Translations under genes and position numbers: made by a program
Shown here: in pieces, positions 9,345 through 19,370 of the stretch
How the letters are laid out: each line of letters begins with the position of its first letter
Position numbering within the stretch: the stretch's first letter is position 1
NCBI GenBank assembly: GCA_022606425.2
Contig: JAHDVF020000445.1
Location: 310,001 to 374,000 of the forward strand
Direction of reading: 5' to 3'
From: Lepidostoma basale
Taxonomy: Eukaryota; Arthropoda; Insecta; Trichoptera; Lepidostomatidae
DNA length: 64,000 nucleotides
The notes under the pieces: generated by a model
Databases searched by the model: none
What the model was told of the DNA's origin: nothing
Seen by the model: only the letters and a program-made list of their open reading frames with translations

Positions 9345-9960
9345 GTACTTTGTGTTGTAGATATTTTATTTGTCTTTTTCTATTTTATATACTTTGTTTA
9401 CACAATACTTCTTCTTCTTTCTGTGTCCTGTCAGGTCTCCCTAACGTTGACTATCACCCTTCATAGTGATGACCTGGGAAAAAATATCCAGAGTGGTATC
9501 CCCTTGCCTTCTCTGGAAAATTTTCTGTCGGGGTTACCTTTCCTTAGCTGGGTGGGTGTATCCAGTTTTATAGCGCTGGAAGCTCGCCATTCGTCCTCTC
9601 TCTATCTGCTATGGCACTAAGTAATATGTGCCACATTGCCCGGGGTTCGCGGGGTCTTTAAAAGACCTCTCGTGGACTCTAGAAAGTTGGACTTGATAGG
9701 TGTTGCTGTTGTAAATGCAACATTACATTTTGTAGAGGCATACTTTCCAGCAAAGCATACCCCATCGTAGCCCTACTACCCTTTTGAACCTCATACACAA
9801 CACTAACTTATGAAAAATTAAATTACATATCAAACATGTTTCGGACAACCGGTCCTTCTTCAGTGATACATATTATAAAGATACATATTTAAAATATTTA
9901 TATTTTTACAAATATTATCAGTTTTGACAGATGTTATACAAATTTATTTTGGAACGTTTA
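9345..9960. repeat. FB2 foldback, split by element X
   Basis: Left part 9345-9408 (CGTACTTTGTGTTGTAGAT to TTTACACAATAC), then right part from 9794 (TACACAACACTAACTTATG). The minus strand at 9827-9869 carries a consensus-fitting hammerhead-like motif: GUAUCA, CUGAAGA, A, GGAC/GUCC hairpin, GAAA, ACAUGU, U, UGAUAU. Confidence 0.75.
9409..9793 (-). mobile_element. SINE-like X, complete copy
   Basis: Bounded by a 10-base near-perfect repeat, TACACAATAC (9399-9408) and TACACAACAC (9794-9803). The 3' side on the minus strand ends CACAGAAAGAAGAAG, and its last ~50 bases match the RTE 3' end. The body is non-coding. The absence of LINE-J makes this the empty-site version of the 3.4-4.2-kb copy. Confidence 0.65.
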
Positions 9961-10019
9961 TGCTTTTGTTATAACGAATATTATGAATCAATTTAAATTT
10001 TAAAATATTAATTTAAAGT

Positions 10020-10180
10020 TCTTTTCGGGGTTCAGGTAATTTCTGACAACAAAGGAAATAAATCAAAGATTGATTATGGGAATGACATGTTTTTTTTCAC
10101 AATGCTTAAGCAACGTGAAACATGTTATTTATATCGAATAAAATAAAACTTAAAAAACAGACGATTTTAATTTGTATTAA
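10020..10180. repeat. FB4 remnant
   Basis: GGGAATGACATGTTTTTTTT to GTGAAACATGTTATTTAT and AAAAAACAGACGATTTTAAT: a decayed foldback with both ACATGT arms. Confidence 0.5.
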
Positions 10181-10867
10181 GTATATTTAAAATCTAAATC
10201 ACAGAAAGCTATATTTTTTATTTATTTAAATTCATATTTTTATCTTGTAAGCTCATTCAGTATTTAAGAACTAAAGATTTATCGATCGCATAAAGTAAAT
10301 TATTGTCGTCTTTATTAGGGTCGATTTCCAAATTGCACGAATTTTCAATCCTTCAATTAGCTCGAATATTAATATCTCAACGATTAGCAGATGAGGAATT
10401 CGTAGAAGGCAAGAAACCCCTTAATTGGGGAAAGTTAAATAAAGTCATTGAGAATCCACTAATTGTGGAAGTTTGAAATTCATATCTGACCTATTCACAC
10501 CGATAACTGTGCGGCGCGCATCAATGCAGTTTACTTCAACTGAGAAATAATACCGTGAATTAGGCATCATTTGAAATTTTGTTTGTAATTAACTTGATGA
10601 TTTTTTAGTGGTTATAATGTCATGTTTGTTTAATATATTTATCTTCTAACTAACTAAGTATTAATTATACGTGTTGGGTGGTCAAAGAGTTAACAAATTG
10701 CTAAGTACAAAGAGGAGCGATGCTCCAATTTTAAAATTGAGACATTGCATGTTTCTAGCGTATAAAACGTAATAGACTGGGCCAGATAATTGTATCGTTT
10801 ATATAAAAAGAAGATAAACGAAATTTATAACAATTTTTTCGAATGATCTGTTTTCTAGAAGTTTTAA
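10181..10867. other. Unique-looking stretch, no gene
   Basis: AT-rich with a more balanced patch at 10330-10510 (ACTGTGCGGCGCGCATCAA). No ORF of note and no repeat shared with the window. Confidence 0.4.
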
Positions 10868-11165
10868 TCATCATCGGCTATCCCTCGTGTCCGAGGAAGA
10901 CTGTTCTTCACGGTTGTGGGTCTGCATGTGACTGAAGAGCCCGATCCTGTACCCACATATTCTGAGGCATCTGGGGCAGGGGAAGGCGCTTGTAATGGAG
11001 CCGTCACCGTCTCCCGGTGGTCTCTCCTTTCTCCTCCTCCTCACCTCTGCGACGTCGTCTCTGCGCTGTGCTTCAAAGTCTTGTGTGCCTTTATGTACTA
11101 CTGTTCTCCACTCTGCAGTCGCAGTGTAGGTCTGTCCTCTACAGTATTTTTCGAGCAATTACAGT
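10868..11165 (-). mobile_element. LINE-H tail with C2H2 finger
   Basis: The minus ORF ends FPCPRCLRICGYRIGLFSHM then QTH, a CxxC...HxxxH zinc-finger-like end found at the C-terminus of some non-LTR RT ORFs. It is followed by a short 3' end (CACGAGGGATAGCCGATGAT). The upstream residues include TATAEWRTVVHKGTQDFEAQ. 5'-truncated; only the C-terminal ~95 residues remain. Family resemblance is from memory of the motif. Confidence 0.7.
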
Positions 11166-11169
11166 CGAT

Positions 11170-11275
11170 GCCAGTCTTTTGTAGAAGTTTTAATATATTT
11201 TATAGGAATGACATGTTTCACCCAGCTAAGACACGTGCTCGAAACACGTATTTTTTAGATTTAAATCAATGGTAA
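11170..11275. repeat. FB4-like remnant
   Basis: TAGAAGTTTTAATATATTTT, GGAATGACATGTTTCACCC and CTCGAAACACGTA. It has diverged from the main FB4 consensus. Confidence 0.5.
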
Positions 11276-11405
11276 TAGAATTTGTTTTACGATCTTCAAT
11301 ATGAGCAGTAAATAGCTCATTATTAAAAAGAAAGAATCTGATCGGGTCCGGGCTTGAACCCATGTCCACAGGATCAGAAGCCAAGGGTTCTAACTCCTAT
11401 CAAAT
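11276..11405 (-). mobile_element. SINE S3, 5' part
   Basis: Minus strand with tRNA-like CTTGGCTTCTGATCC region and GGGTTCAAGCCCGGACCC B-box arm, plus the shared 3' piece with AGCTATTTACTGCTCATATT. Truncated at its 5' end relative to the copy at 20107. Confidence 0.7.
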
Positions 11406-11454
11406 ATAAATTGTAGATAATAGACATTTTTATTCGTATTAATTATTTTTTTGG

Positions 11455-11660
11455 AGATTCCATTATTATTAATGAAAGTACAATACGTTCAGAAGAAAAA
11501 TACTTTTGACTTTAGAGAGAATCTTGTCTTCCTAATGTCGAACCATATCCATGCGTTTCTGGTACTATATACATTATATTATTTTACCTGTACTCAATAG
11601 ATATCTTAAACATTAATATTATTTGTAATGTCTGTTAAGAAAATAAACTGATTTGGTTAT
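11455..11660 (+). mobile_element. LINE-J 3' end
   Basis: Shares CTTGTCTTCCTAATGTCGAA, TACTCAATAGATATC and the end AATAAACTGATTTGG with the other LINE-J copies. Nearly all of it is 3' UTR. Confidence 0.7.
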
Positions 11661-12744
11661 TCAAGACACAATAAATATGTTAATTTATTTATTGAACAAT
11701 TTAATGTGTGATAAACAATTTAAGTTAATGAATGGCTGAAATTTTGGGTGGCGTTGGACAACTAAGAGACGTGTTGATTTTTAAGCTTTTATAATTTAAA
11801 TTAATAACTCCGTACAAGTTTCTTATTCTTTTTGTTGTGTCACACATGTGTTGAGTGGTTTTTCTAGACAAATAGGTATCTATAACAATTTTAAAAAATG
11901 TATAATACTAACTTGAATTATAATATTTTAAATCAAGCGTCCAAAGTTACGCGAATTATCTCTTAGTGCATTGTTTTAATAAAGATTGGTGAAATGTAAC
12001 ACTTGAAACTAAATGGAGAAATGTTGTACGCAAAGGTAAATTGATAAATAAACAATTCGGTAATAAATTACACCGAATCAAAGGTCCATGTCTTGTTTTA
12101 ATATTTACAGTTTAATTCTAAGCGCTAAATATACACTGTTACTTTGATAATTACCTTCCGTTCACACATGAAATCCCGATACACATGGCCCGTAAACAGA
12201 ACAACATAAATATGAGGAGAACTTTATTTACCCTCGCATACACACAACCGTCGAATGCAATATGCTGCGCTGGATCGGGAGTTTAAAATCCATTTTCAAA
12301 GAGCGACTTCGGCGAAGTAAACTTGGTATGAATCATTGCTTCGTTTATTGCGTGAAATGTGTAAGTGGATGCTTATACTAGGTTGCCGTGCATTGCAGTC
12401 AAGTTCACTTTGTCGCAATCGGGAATCGCGCTCATTGGCAATGGGTTGCCGCGCGCACTTATGCGCTCCTGGCTGACATTCCGGATAATTCGTTCGGCCA
12501 AATACCACCCGGTGAATCTATTGTGTGCTGCAATTGCTGCGCTAACTAATTTACTTCCATCTGGCCATGATCTCCGGGTAGTTAGGCCCTCGTTTAGAAA
12601 GTCAATCTCTCCAAATTTCAAGCTTCTGAGGAATGTAAATGCTTAACAGCGAAGCATTCACTGTAGATAATTCCGTACTTAAAACAACGGACAAAAATTA
12701 TAAATCTTTATAAATTTAAAAATTTTTCACAAGAGTTGAAAAAA
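11661..12744. other. No gene; GC-balanced island at 12150-12660
   Basis: 11661-12150 is AT-rich and featureless. 12150-12660 is repeat-free with many CpG (GTTGCCGCGCGCACTTATGC). Overlapping ORFs of 70-93 codons in three frames match nothing I recognise. Either a degenerate exon or a conserved non-coding block would look like this. Confidence 0.4.
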
Positions 12745-12890
12745 ATAAATGACTAACAAACCATCACGCCGTTTCCACGGAGGGGTAGGCAGAAAAAATT
12801 GACCGCCATACCACTCTATTCTCACATACCTTTTGAGCTTCCTCTATATTCATTTATCTTTACATGTACGCTCGTCAAATTTTCGAAGCC
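12745..12890 (-). mobile_element. LINE-A 3' fragment
   Basis: ACCATCACGCCGTTTCCACG, GGGGTAGGCAGAAAAAATTG and TTCCTCTATATTCATTTATC: a 5'-truncated, decayed LINE-A tail. Confidence 0.7.
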
Positions 12891-12944
12891 GTTTCTTAAT
12901 AATTTATTAAAAAAACATCGTTTTATTTAATTATTATTCATAAT

Positions 12945-13343
12945 ATGTTAACTCAATGAACAGACTGGAAGCATTTGAAATATGGCTCCATCGCCGAATG
13001 CTCAGAGTTCCCTGGACAGACATGGTGACCAATACAAAAGTCCTGAGGCGAGCTAGAGTTGACAGGGAACTGTTATCAACTATCAAGGTTCGAAAGATCT
13101 CACATCTGGGTCATATACTGCGTGGGAAAAAGTACCACCTTCTCCTACTGATATTGGAGGGGAAAATTGAGGGAAGCCGAGGGCCCGAAAGGAGACAAAT
13201 GTCCTGGCTGCGAAACGTGAGGGAGTGGACCGGCATCCGAAGTGTGGAGGAGCTGTTCCGAGCGACGCAGGACAGCGACAGGTTCGCCGAGGTGATCGCC
13301 AACGTTGGAGGGACCCGACAGGGCACTTGAAGAAGAAGAAGAT
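12945..13343 (+). mobile_element. RTE-like LINE C-terminus
   Basis: An open 124-codon frame: MNRLEAFEIWLHRRMLRVPW, then WTDMVTN, HLGHILRGKKYHLLLLILEG, RRQMSWLRNVREWTGIRSVE and FAEVIANVGG, followed by TTGAAGAAGAAGAAG. The frame is still open over the last third of the ORF. 5'-truncated; no catalytic residues are included. Confidence 0.85.
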
Positions 13344-13734
13344 TATTCATATTTTCTATTTAAATATTTTATACTTTTTTATTATTTATGCCATATAATC
13401 ATTTATATCGTTTTATTCTAGCCGGTTATGAAATGTTTGATAGATTTAATTCGTCTTCGGTTTTCAAAAGAAAACATATAGGTATGACGAATTTCAATTC
13501 AGTTCAGAACGTAAATATATTATTTGTGTATTTTACATTTTCCGCCCATCAATGAGCTTTACGCTAATCACTTAACTTGCTAAGTATTAGACGTGCATAA
13601 TTCCTACTCAAATCTTATTCGTTAAGCGTAACATAAAGTGGCGTCTATACGAAAACTAAATTAGTTTCAAATCAAACTTCTCCTCGTTTGTTCTGGATTA
13701 GTCTTTACGAGATATTAGAATTTTAGAAATAATT
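13344..13734. other. AT-rich stretch, no gene
   Basis: No ORF, RNA gene or repeat shared with the rest of the window was recognised. Confidence 0.4.
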
Positions 13735-13932
13735 TGTCGGCTTTTTTTTTTAAAGACTAATACCAAAGATTACAATCAATGATATAAGAATTAATTTTAC
13801 AATCTTCAATATGAGCAGAAAATAGCTCATTATTATGAAGAAGAAATCTGGTCGTGTCCAGGCTCAAACCCATGTCCCCCGGATCAGAAGCCAAGCACTC
13901 TATCCCTTAGACCACCACCCGATTGGTCTTTG
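13735..13932 (-). mobile_element. SINE S3
   Basis: Near full length on the minus strand: GGTGGTGGTCTAAGGGATAG head, GGGTTTGAGCCTGGACAC B-box arm, AGCTATTTTCTGCTCATATT body and a TAGTCTTTAAAAAAAAA end. Non-coding. Confidence 0.75.
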
Positions 13933-14044
13933 ACTTTTGTTTGACTTTCAAAATTATTTTGTGTATATTATTTTCGCAAAACATAACAACAACTTATGAT
14001 AACAACAAAATATAACTTTACGTTTTATAAATTATGAAATTAGA

Positions 14045-14262
14045 TAATTAAATACTTTGATATTTCAACATTATTAACTGTTAAATAAAAACATTGTTAC
14101 AATGTTTTTCGACTCTTGATTGTAACACCTGATGATGCTAACATGGGTTAGCGAAACAGCTGTCGCGACATTTTAAAAATAGATATAATCAATTGTGATA
14201 TTCTAAGTTATCACAGTGTTTGAATTAAACAGTTGTTATTAAATTTTCAATCAATTATGCAT
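14045..14262 (+). repeat. FB1 copy with intact core motif
   Basis: Left arm scrap CAACATTATTAACTGTTAAA, then the plus-strand motif at 14129-14164: CUGAUGA, U, GCUAAC/GUUAGC hairpin with loop AUGG, GAAA, ACAGCUGU, C. The right arm ends in CAGTGTTTGAATTAAACAGT. Confidence 0.75.
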
Positions 14263-14560
14263 TTCTTCTATATTCGCCATAACTTCGTGCTGCGGATTCA
14301 TTGAACAAATGTTTTTTTAAACTTTGTATACAACATAAACTTTATTAAAAAATTAAAAAACAAACATATTTCCGACACAGTAGCCCTTCATCAGTGTTAT
14401 AAATATTTTAACAATTTTTTCATAATTGTGGCTGACCACAGATATATTATAATAATTTTTTTCGAACGCTTTTTTTGCTTTTCTATAACAAATATTTTGA
14501 ATTGAACTGTCCACATTCATGGAAAATTTGGTAAAAAAATTATAACACTGATGAATATAA
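14263..14560. repeat. FB2 remnant
   Basis: ATATTCGCCATAACTTCGTG, AACTTTGTATACAACATAAA and, on the minus strand, a decayed motif (CUGAUGA, then GGGCUACUGUGUC and GGAAAUAUG). Confidence 0.6.
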
Positions 14561-14569
14561 TAATAACAA

Positions 14570-14965
14570 TAATTAGGCTAATTTGTATAGCGCCGTTTTC
14601 GTGAATAGCTCACCTCAGGGGCGCTTTGACAGTGTTTTTAATCATGAGAGCTGCATGTGACACCAGCAATCAGATAACAGTTGAGTACATTTTATGCGAT
14701 ATTTTGAAAAGGTGGATTTTAAGGTGAGATTTAAAGTATATTGGATTGTCAATGCATCTGAGACGTGCAGGACGCATATTCCAGGCGGACGGACCTGCCA
14801 CCGCGAAAGCCCGATCTCCGAAATTTGTCCGTAGGTTGCGCTTTTTCTCAACTAGTCTGCCTATTGCCGAGGGGTTTGCTGATCGACGCGTAGATTGCCA
14901 AAAGTTAGGGCTATCAGCAACACAAAGTTCATATATATAGGCTGGTGCCATTCTAGCCTATATAT
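14570..14965 (-). mobile_element. L2/CR1-like LINE tail
   Basis: The minus ORF (14670-14951) ends NFGDRAFAVAGPSAWNMRPA then LR, IYFKSHLKIHLF. GDRAFAVAGP-WN-LP followed by FKS-LK-LF is a hallmark of CR1/L2/Rex C-termini. The 3' end reads GGCGCTATACAAAT plus ATT repeats, also L2-like. A second overlapping frame indicates a frameshift. 5'-truncated. Confidence 0.8.
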
Positions 14966-15904
14966 CTGAACTTTGTGCTGCTGGTAGCGATATTAAATAA
15001 AATAATAATACATTAATAAAAGTGTATTATTATTTAATTTAATAATATCACACCACAAATTAAGTGCTTCATACGAAAGCTTCTTAAATAATATTTTATA
15101 ACAGTTCTCCACCTCTTGTTCTTCACCATCCTTTCCGTTCTCCGGGTCATTCCAATATAAACAAATGTAATAATAATTAAAATATTGTTCTACATTGGAT
15201 AGAATGGATCAATTTGTTTTAAATATTTGAATACCTTACGTTCAACTTTCGTATCATGTGAACCCACTATTATTATAAGTTCACGCTTGCATTGGCCATT
15301 GATGTAGAAATGACGGCCGTACAAGTATGCATTATGTTCGCTCGTCGGTGCTACCCCTTCGCGTTCATGCCGTCCGCGGTTATGATATTCACGTTCTCGT
15401 GAAATTAGAGAATTTCACAGACCCTAAAGTTTAACGCGGGGCAGTTAATTCGGAAGGGGTTTAGTCACGAGTGACAATGCCTTTTAAAGTGGCCGAGGAA
15501 AAAACTATTTCGGCTTCCATTGCGGAGAAATGAGCCACGAAATCGGTTTCCGTTGATAAAGTTGTCAGTGCTCGGGCAACATTAGCACCCGGTAGCGATA
15601 ACAACCAGTCGATAGCGGATGGGTCGGAAGTGACGTCACGGCTTTATCCGTCACTCGTGTGTGTAAGTGAGACCATGTGTGTATGCCCTACGTATAATTG
15701 ATGTAAGGCGCTCTTGAAATCGTATTAAGAAAATCATATAATTTTACTGAAATCTCTTGGTGGAAATTCATCTATTAAATGCCATATATATAAATAAAAC
15801 GCAATGTGTGTTATTGTGTTCTCAGAGCACTCTGTAATAATAATACCTTAATTTTTTCACCATTTTAAATAAAAATTAAATGTAACGTTGTTTTTTAACT
15901 ACTG
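14966..15904. other. No gene; GC-balanced island with TGACGTCA
   Basis: 15290-15690 is repeat-free and CpG-containing (TGCCGTCCGCGGTTATGATA). It has a perfect CRE/ATF palindrome TGACGTCA at 15631-15638. No ORF is convincing. The flanks are AT-rich. A regulatory role is possible but rests on one 8-mer. Confidence 0.4.
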
Positions 15905-16088
15905 CTTTCTTGAGGGAAATTGAGTGACGCCGAGGGCCCGGAAGGAGACAAATGTCTTGGCTGCGAAACGTGAGGGAGTGGACCGGCATCCAAAGTGTGG
16001 AGGAGCTGTTCCGAGCGGCGCAGGACAGAGACAGGTTCGCAGAGGTGATCGCCAACGTTGGGGGGGCACTTGAAGAAGAAGAAGATAT
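15905..16088 (+). mobile_element. RTE-like 3' fragment
   Basis: Codes for MSWLRNVREWTGIQSVEELF and RFAEVIANVGG, then TTGAAGAAGAAGA. It is very close to the 13-kb copy, so a recent subfamily. Confidence 0.8.
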
Positions 16089-16349
16089 AATATATAAAAA
16101 TTTGTCATTATGGAATTCCACAGTGTTAACACTTTGATGAAATTGATTTAAATTCCATTCAATTGAAAACAAAATGATTTTTTATATCGATATTTAAAAT
16201 CAGTAAATTTTACAAAATTATTTTAATGTTATTTTTATTTAGAATCATATTTACCACCTATGATCTGTATGTATATAAAGGAGTCAGGAGGGAAGATGAG
16301 TTGACCCGAAACGTTCTCTCGCAAGAAGAAACAAAGTTGGCACTACTAT
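16089..16349. other. No gene; GAAACGTT-containing patch
   Basis: AT-rich. Near 16285-16330 GTTGACCCGAAACGTTCTCT resembles the hairpin-GAAAC part of hammerhead-like motifs, but the CUGANGA side is not clear. Confidence 0.3.
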
Positions 16350-16785
16350 TTGTATCTTCTTCTTCTTCTTCTTCAAGTGCCCTTTCGGGTCCCCCCAACG
16401 TTAGCGATCACCTCGGCGAACCTGTCCCTGTCCTGCGCCGCTCGGAACAGCTTCACACTTCACTCTCCACACTTAAGATGCCGGTTCACTCCCTCACGTT
16501 TCGCAGCCAGGACATTTGTCTCCTACCGGGCCCTCGGTGTCCCTCAAGTTTCCTCTCCAATATAAGTTGGAGAAGGTGGTACTTTTCCCCACGCAGTATA
16601 TGACCCAGATGTAAAATCTTTCGAACCTTGATAGTTGATAACAATTCCCTGTCAACTCTAGTTCGCCTTAGGACTTCGGTATTGGTAACCATGTCTGTCC
16701 AGGGAGCTCTGAGTATTCGGCGATGGAGCCCCATTTCAAATGCTTCCAGTCTGTTCATTGAGTTAACTTTCAAGGTCCACAATTT
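16350..16785 (-). mobile_element. RTE-like LINE C-terminus
   Basis: Minus strand, (GAA)n tail at the left. Codes for MNRLEAFEMGLHRRILRAPW, WTDMVTN, HLGHILRGEKYHLLQLILER and RRQMSWLRNVRE. A frameshift separates the last ~40 codons. Same subfamily as 12.9 and 15.9 kb. Confidence 0.85.
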
Positions 16786-16904
16786 GTATAATTTTTTTTA
16801 TTAATTAAATCCATGTAAAACCATTATGTTTACTTACATATTATAAATAAATAATGGAGTTTAACAAAATTAAAAACTAAACCATCAATAATGTGTTATG
16901 GTGT

Positions 16905-17145
16905 ATTAAACCTTCGTAGCACAGTGGTTACGAGCTCTGACTTCCATGTTGAAGGTCCTGGGTTCGATTCCCGGCGATGGCAGTGTGATTGTCAGACTGT
17001 ATTGGTCTGGTGTAGAATTCACGTGACAATAAAATGGCGATAGATTGGCTACCTTTCACATGTCACGAAAATCAATATAATAGCTAAAAAATAAAAATTG
17101 TATACAGTAATTGGGTCCAAACGACCTGTTGTGTACATTAAAAAA
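16905..17145 (+). mobile_element. SINE S2, second tail type
   Basis: CTTCGTAGCACAGTGGTTAC head and GGGTTCGATTCCCGG B box. The body GTGTAGAATTCACGTGACAA is as in other S2 copies, but the 3' end is TATACAGTAATTGGGTCCAA then ACGACCTGTTGTGTAC, not the (ATA)n domain of the 6.6-kb copy. Confidence 0.8.
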
Positions 17146-17571
17146 AATTAAAAATTAAAAATTAAAAAATTAAAAAAATAAAATAAACATTTAAAAATTG
17201 GCGTGGACCACCTTTTCTGGTTCAGGGGATCTCCGTTGTTCTGCGAAATATATTTTTGGAAACCCTACCCTATAGCATAGATAAAAAAATCTCGTCCAAT
17301 CGACTAGCAAGTGATAAATTATATTGTTTCACGAAAGTGCAGGCAAATGGATTATTTCGCCACGCTTTCTTTCCCGACATTGCTTACAAAGTCGATTTAG
17401 CTTGTTACCTAGCTTCTTCAGAGAGATAAATGAAACAATAGAATAAGACATTTATTTATTATCCTAACGAAGTTTCATCACAACCGAAACCTGTGGCTCT
17501 AAAATTTACAAATTACGGTGTAATGTTATAAAAAATAGAAAATGAAATTGTTATTAATCTTAAGTGGTATA
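17146..17571. other. AT-rich stretch, no gene
   Basis: A (TTAAAAA)n-like low-complexity start, then unremarkable sequence. Nothing recognised. Confidence 0.4.
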
Positions 17572-17645
17572 CGTATAAGACAGATAAGTGTGGCGCTCCA
17601 TCCTTTGAGCCTACCCCAACAAGAAAACAGCGTTAATTAGTTTAT
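17572..17645 (+). mobile_element. LINE-A tail scrap
   Basis: AGATAAGTGTGGCGCTCCAT, CCTACCCC and GTTAATTAG: the last ~75 bases of a decayed LINE-A. Confidence 0.5.
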
Positions 17646-17814
17646 ATACAGCTCTTACAGTCTTATCTTACCTGATGATGTACCAACACGATCTAAATAA
17701 TTTGGTTTCTAACTAGTATTTACATCTCCAAGTTATCATAAAATAAAATGTACCATATGTAACGCTGCCTTTCAATCGATCTAAGTGGCTCCTTGCAGCT
17801 TAGAATATTATTAT

Positions 17815-18212
17815 TCTTTCCGTGTCGTGTCAGGTCTCTCCAACGTTGACTATCACCCTTGAGTAGGCCTCCCTGTCCTGGGCAGCTCGGAACAGCTCCC
17901 CCACGGTCCTCAGCCCTGTCCACTCTCGGATGTTCCTCAGACAGGAAACCCGCCTCTTCCCAACACCTCGTCGACCCTCAATCTTACCCTCCAAGATCAG
18001 ATGTAGTAGTGCGTACTTTTCACCATATGAAATGATTTTGCTCAACAACTCTCTGTCAACTCTGGCTCTATGGAGAACGTTTGTATTGCCGACCACGTCA
18101 GTCCAGAAGATGCGTAACATCCTTCGGTGTATCCACATCTCAAAGGCCTCCAATCTGTTCATAACATTGACTTTAAGGGTCCATGACTCCACCCCGTATA
18201 ACATTTAGAATT
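17815..18212 (-). mobile_element. RTE-like LINE C-terminus, long open frame
   Basis: Minus ORF (17830-18204): MLYGVESWTLKVNVMNRLEA, FEMWIHRRMLRIFWTDVVGN, ALLHLILEGKIEGRRGVGKR and VSCLRNIREWTGLRTVGELF. The 3' UTR has GGTGATAGTCAACGTTGGAG and ends in GAAAGAA. This subfamily's 3' end is the one shared with element X. Confidence 0.85.
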
Positions 18213-18375
18213 TATTATTATTATTACTTTTATTATTTTTTATTATTATTATTATTTTTTATTTTTATTATTTTTTTTTATTATTTAATTATTATTTATT
18301 ATTTTTATAATTATTATTAATATTATCACTATTTTTTTATTATAATATTATTATGATTATTATTATTAGATCTTT
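18213..18375. repeat. (ATT)n low-complexity tract
   Basis: About 160 bases of imperfect ATT/ATTT repeats, possibly an expanded S2-type tail. Confidence 0.8.
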
Positions 18376-18525
18376 CTATTATGTTAGAAGTCGGAAGAAT
18401 CGACGTGCGTGTATGACTCGTTGTGTGAATGTGAAATAATCTAGAGAGGTGTGCCAGGATAAATAAGTGTGCCTATCCATTCTCTCTGCCTACCCCTAAG
18501 GGGAAACGGCGTACTGGTTTGTTGT
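18376..18525 (+). mobile_element. LINE-A 3' fragment
   Basis: GTTAGAAGTCGGAAGAATCG, TGTATGACTCGTTGTGTGAA, CTACCCCTAAGGGGAAACGG and then (GTT)n. Confidence 0.65.
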
Positions 18526-18957
18526 TATTGTTGTTGTTGTTATTATTACAATTATTATTGTTATTATTATTTTGTTGAATCGCTCTTTACATCATTACAG
18601 CCCGGGCCAAATCGATGTAAAAGTAAAGCTATCATATTGATTCTCGTGACATGTGATAGGTAGCTAATCTATCACAATTTCTTATAGATGTATTCGCCAT
18701 AACTTTGTGTTGCGAATTCATTGAACAATTGAGCTTTTTTTTTAAACTTTGTTAACAACACCAACAGAACAACAGTTGGTGCTGTATACAAAGATAAAAA
18801 ATAAATAAACATTGTTCAATCTATCACCATTTTATTGTCACGTGAATTCTACACCAGACCAAAGACAGTATGACCATCACACTGCCATCGCCGGGAATCT
18901 AACCCGGGACCTTCAGTATGAGAGTCAGAGCTCTTACCACTTTGCCACGAAGGCCGT
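18526..18957 (-). mobile_element. SINE S2, split by FB2-like element
   Basis: The 3' part is 18526-18675 with TTGTTGAATCGCTCTTTACA and the (ATA)n tail. The head and body are 18818-18957, with a minus-strand B box region AACCCGGGACC complement and TGGCAAAGTGG A box. The 10-bp repeat AATCTATCAC (18666-18675, 18818-18827) flanks the insert. Confidence 0.8.
18676..18817. repeat. FB2-like 142-bp insertion
   Basis: Contains GTATTCGCCATAACTTTGTG and an internal palindrome (ACACCAACAG...CAGTTGGTGCTG). Bounded by a perfect 10-bp target duplication AATCTATCAC. It has no hammerhead-like core, so it looks like an internally deleted FB2 relative. Confidence 0.65.
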
Positions 18958-19370
18958 CTCAAGAAGGATTTCTCCGACTCCTCACGTGGTCGATATATAT
19001 TTAATTTATTTGATCGTGCCACGTTTTTCTCGGTCTTCCTTTATTTCTAATTCCATTTACATCGTTAACATACTACTTTTTTATCATTATTTTTTCATTC
19101 ATTCTTTCTATGTGTCCAAATTATCTTAATGATCCTTTCATTATTTTGTTTATAACACTTTAATTCGAAACGCATTCTTTTTTTAAATTTTCATTCGACA
19201 TTATCACAACAGCTTTTCTACACATTCGTCTAAGAGGTCTCATTTCTGTTGCAACTATTCTAATTCCATCCTTACTTTGCCAGTTTCACGCTTCGCCTTC
19301 TTACAAAAGGGTTGGTACAAAAACATCATTGTGCACTGACATTTAAATTTTTTGGATAGGCTTTGATTTG
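18958..19370 (-). mobile_element. LINE-A fragment, no tail
   Basis: Minus-strand copies of the VGHVRS...GRPRKTW region (CTCCTCACGTGGTCGATAT, CCACGTTTTTCTCGGTCTTC) through the upstream CTAAGAGGTCTCATTTCTGT region. A detached (GTTA)n end lies at 19465-19510. Confidence 0.7.

Noticed and set aside
3377..9793. The two X copies as parts of a segmental duplication
   Set aside because: Only X itself is shared, its flanks differ, and the second copy has its own target duplication within FB2.
12296..12646. Overlapping 70-93-codon ORFs in a GC-balanced island
   Set aside because: Three frames on both strands are open at once, which follows from composition; no protein family recognised and no splice-site pair clearly better than chance.
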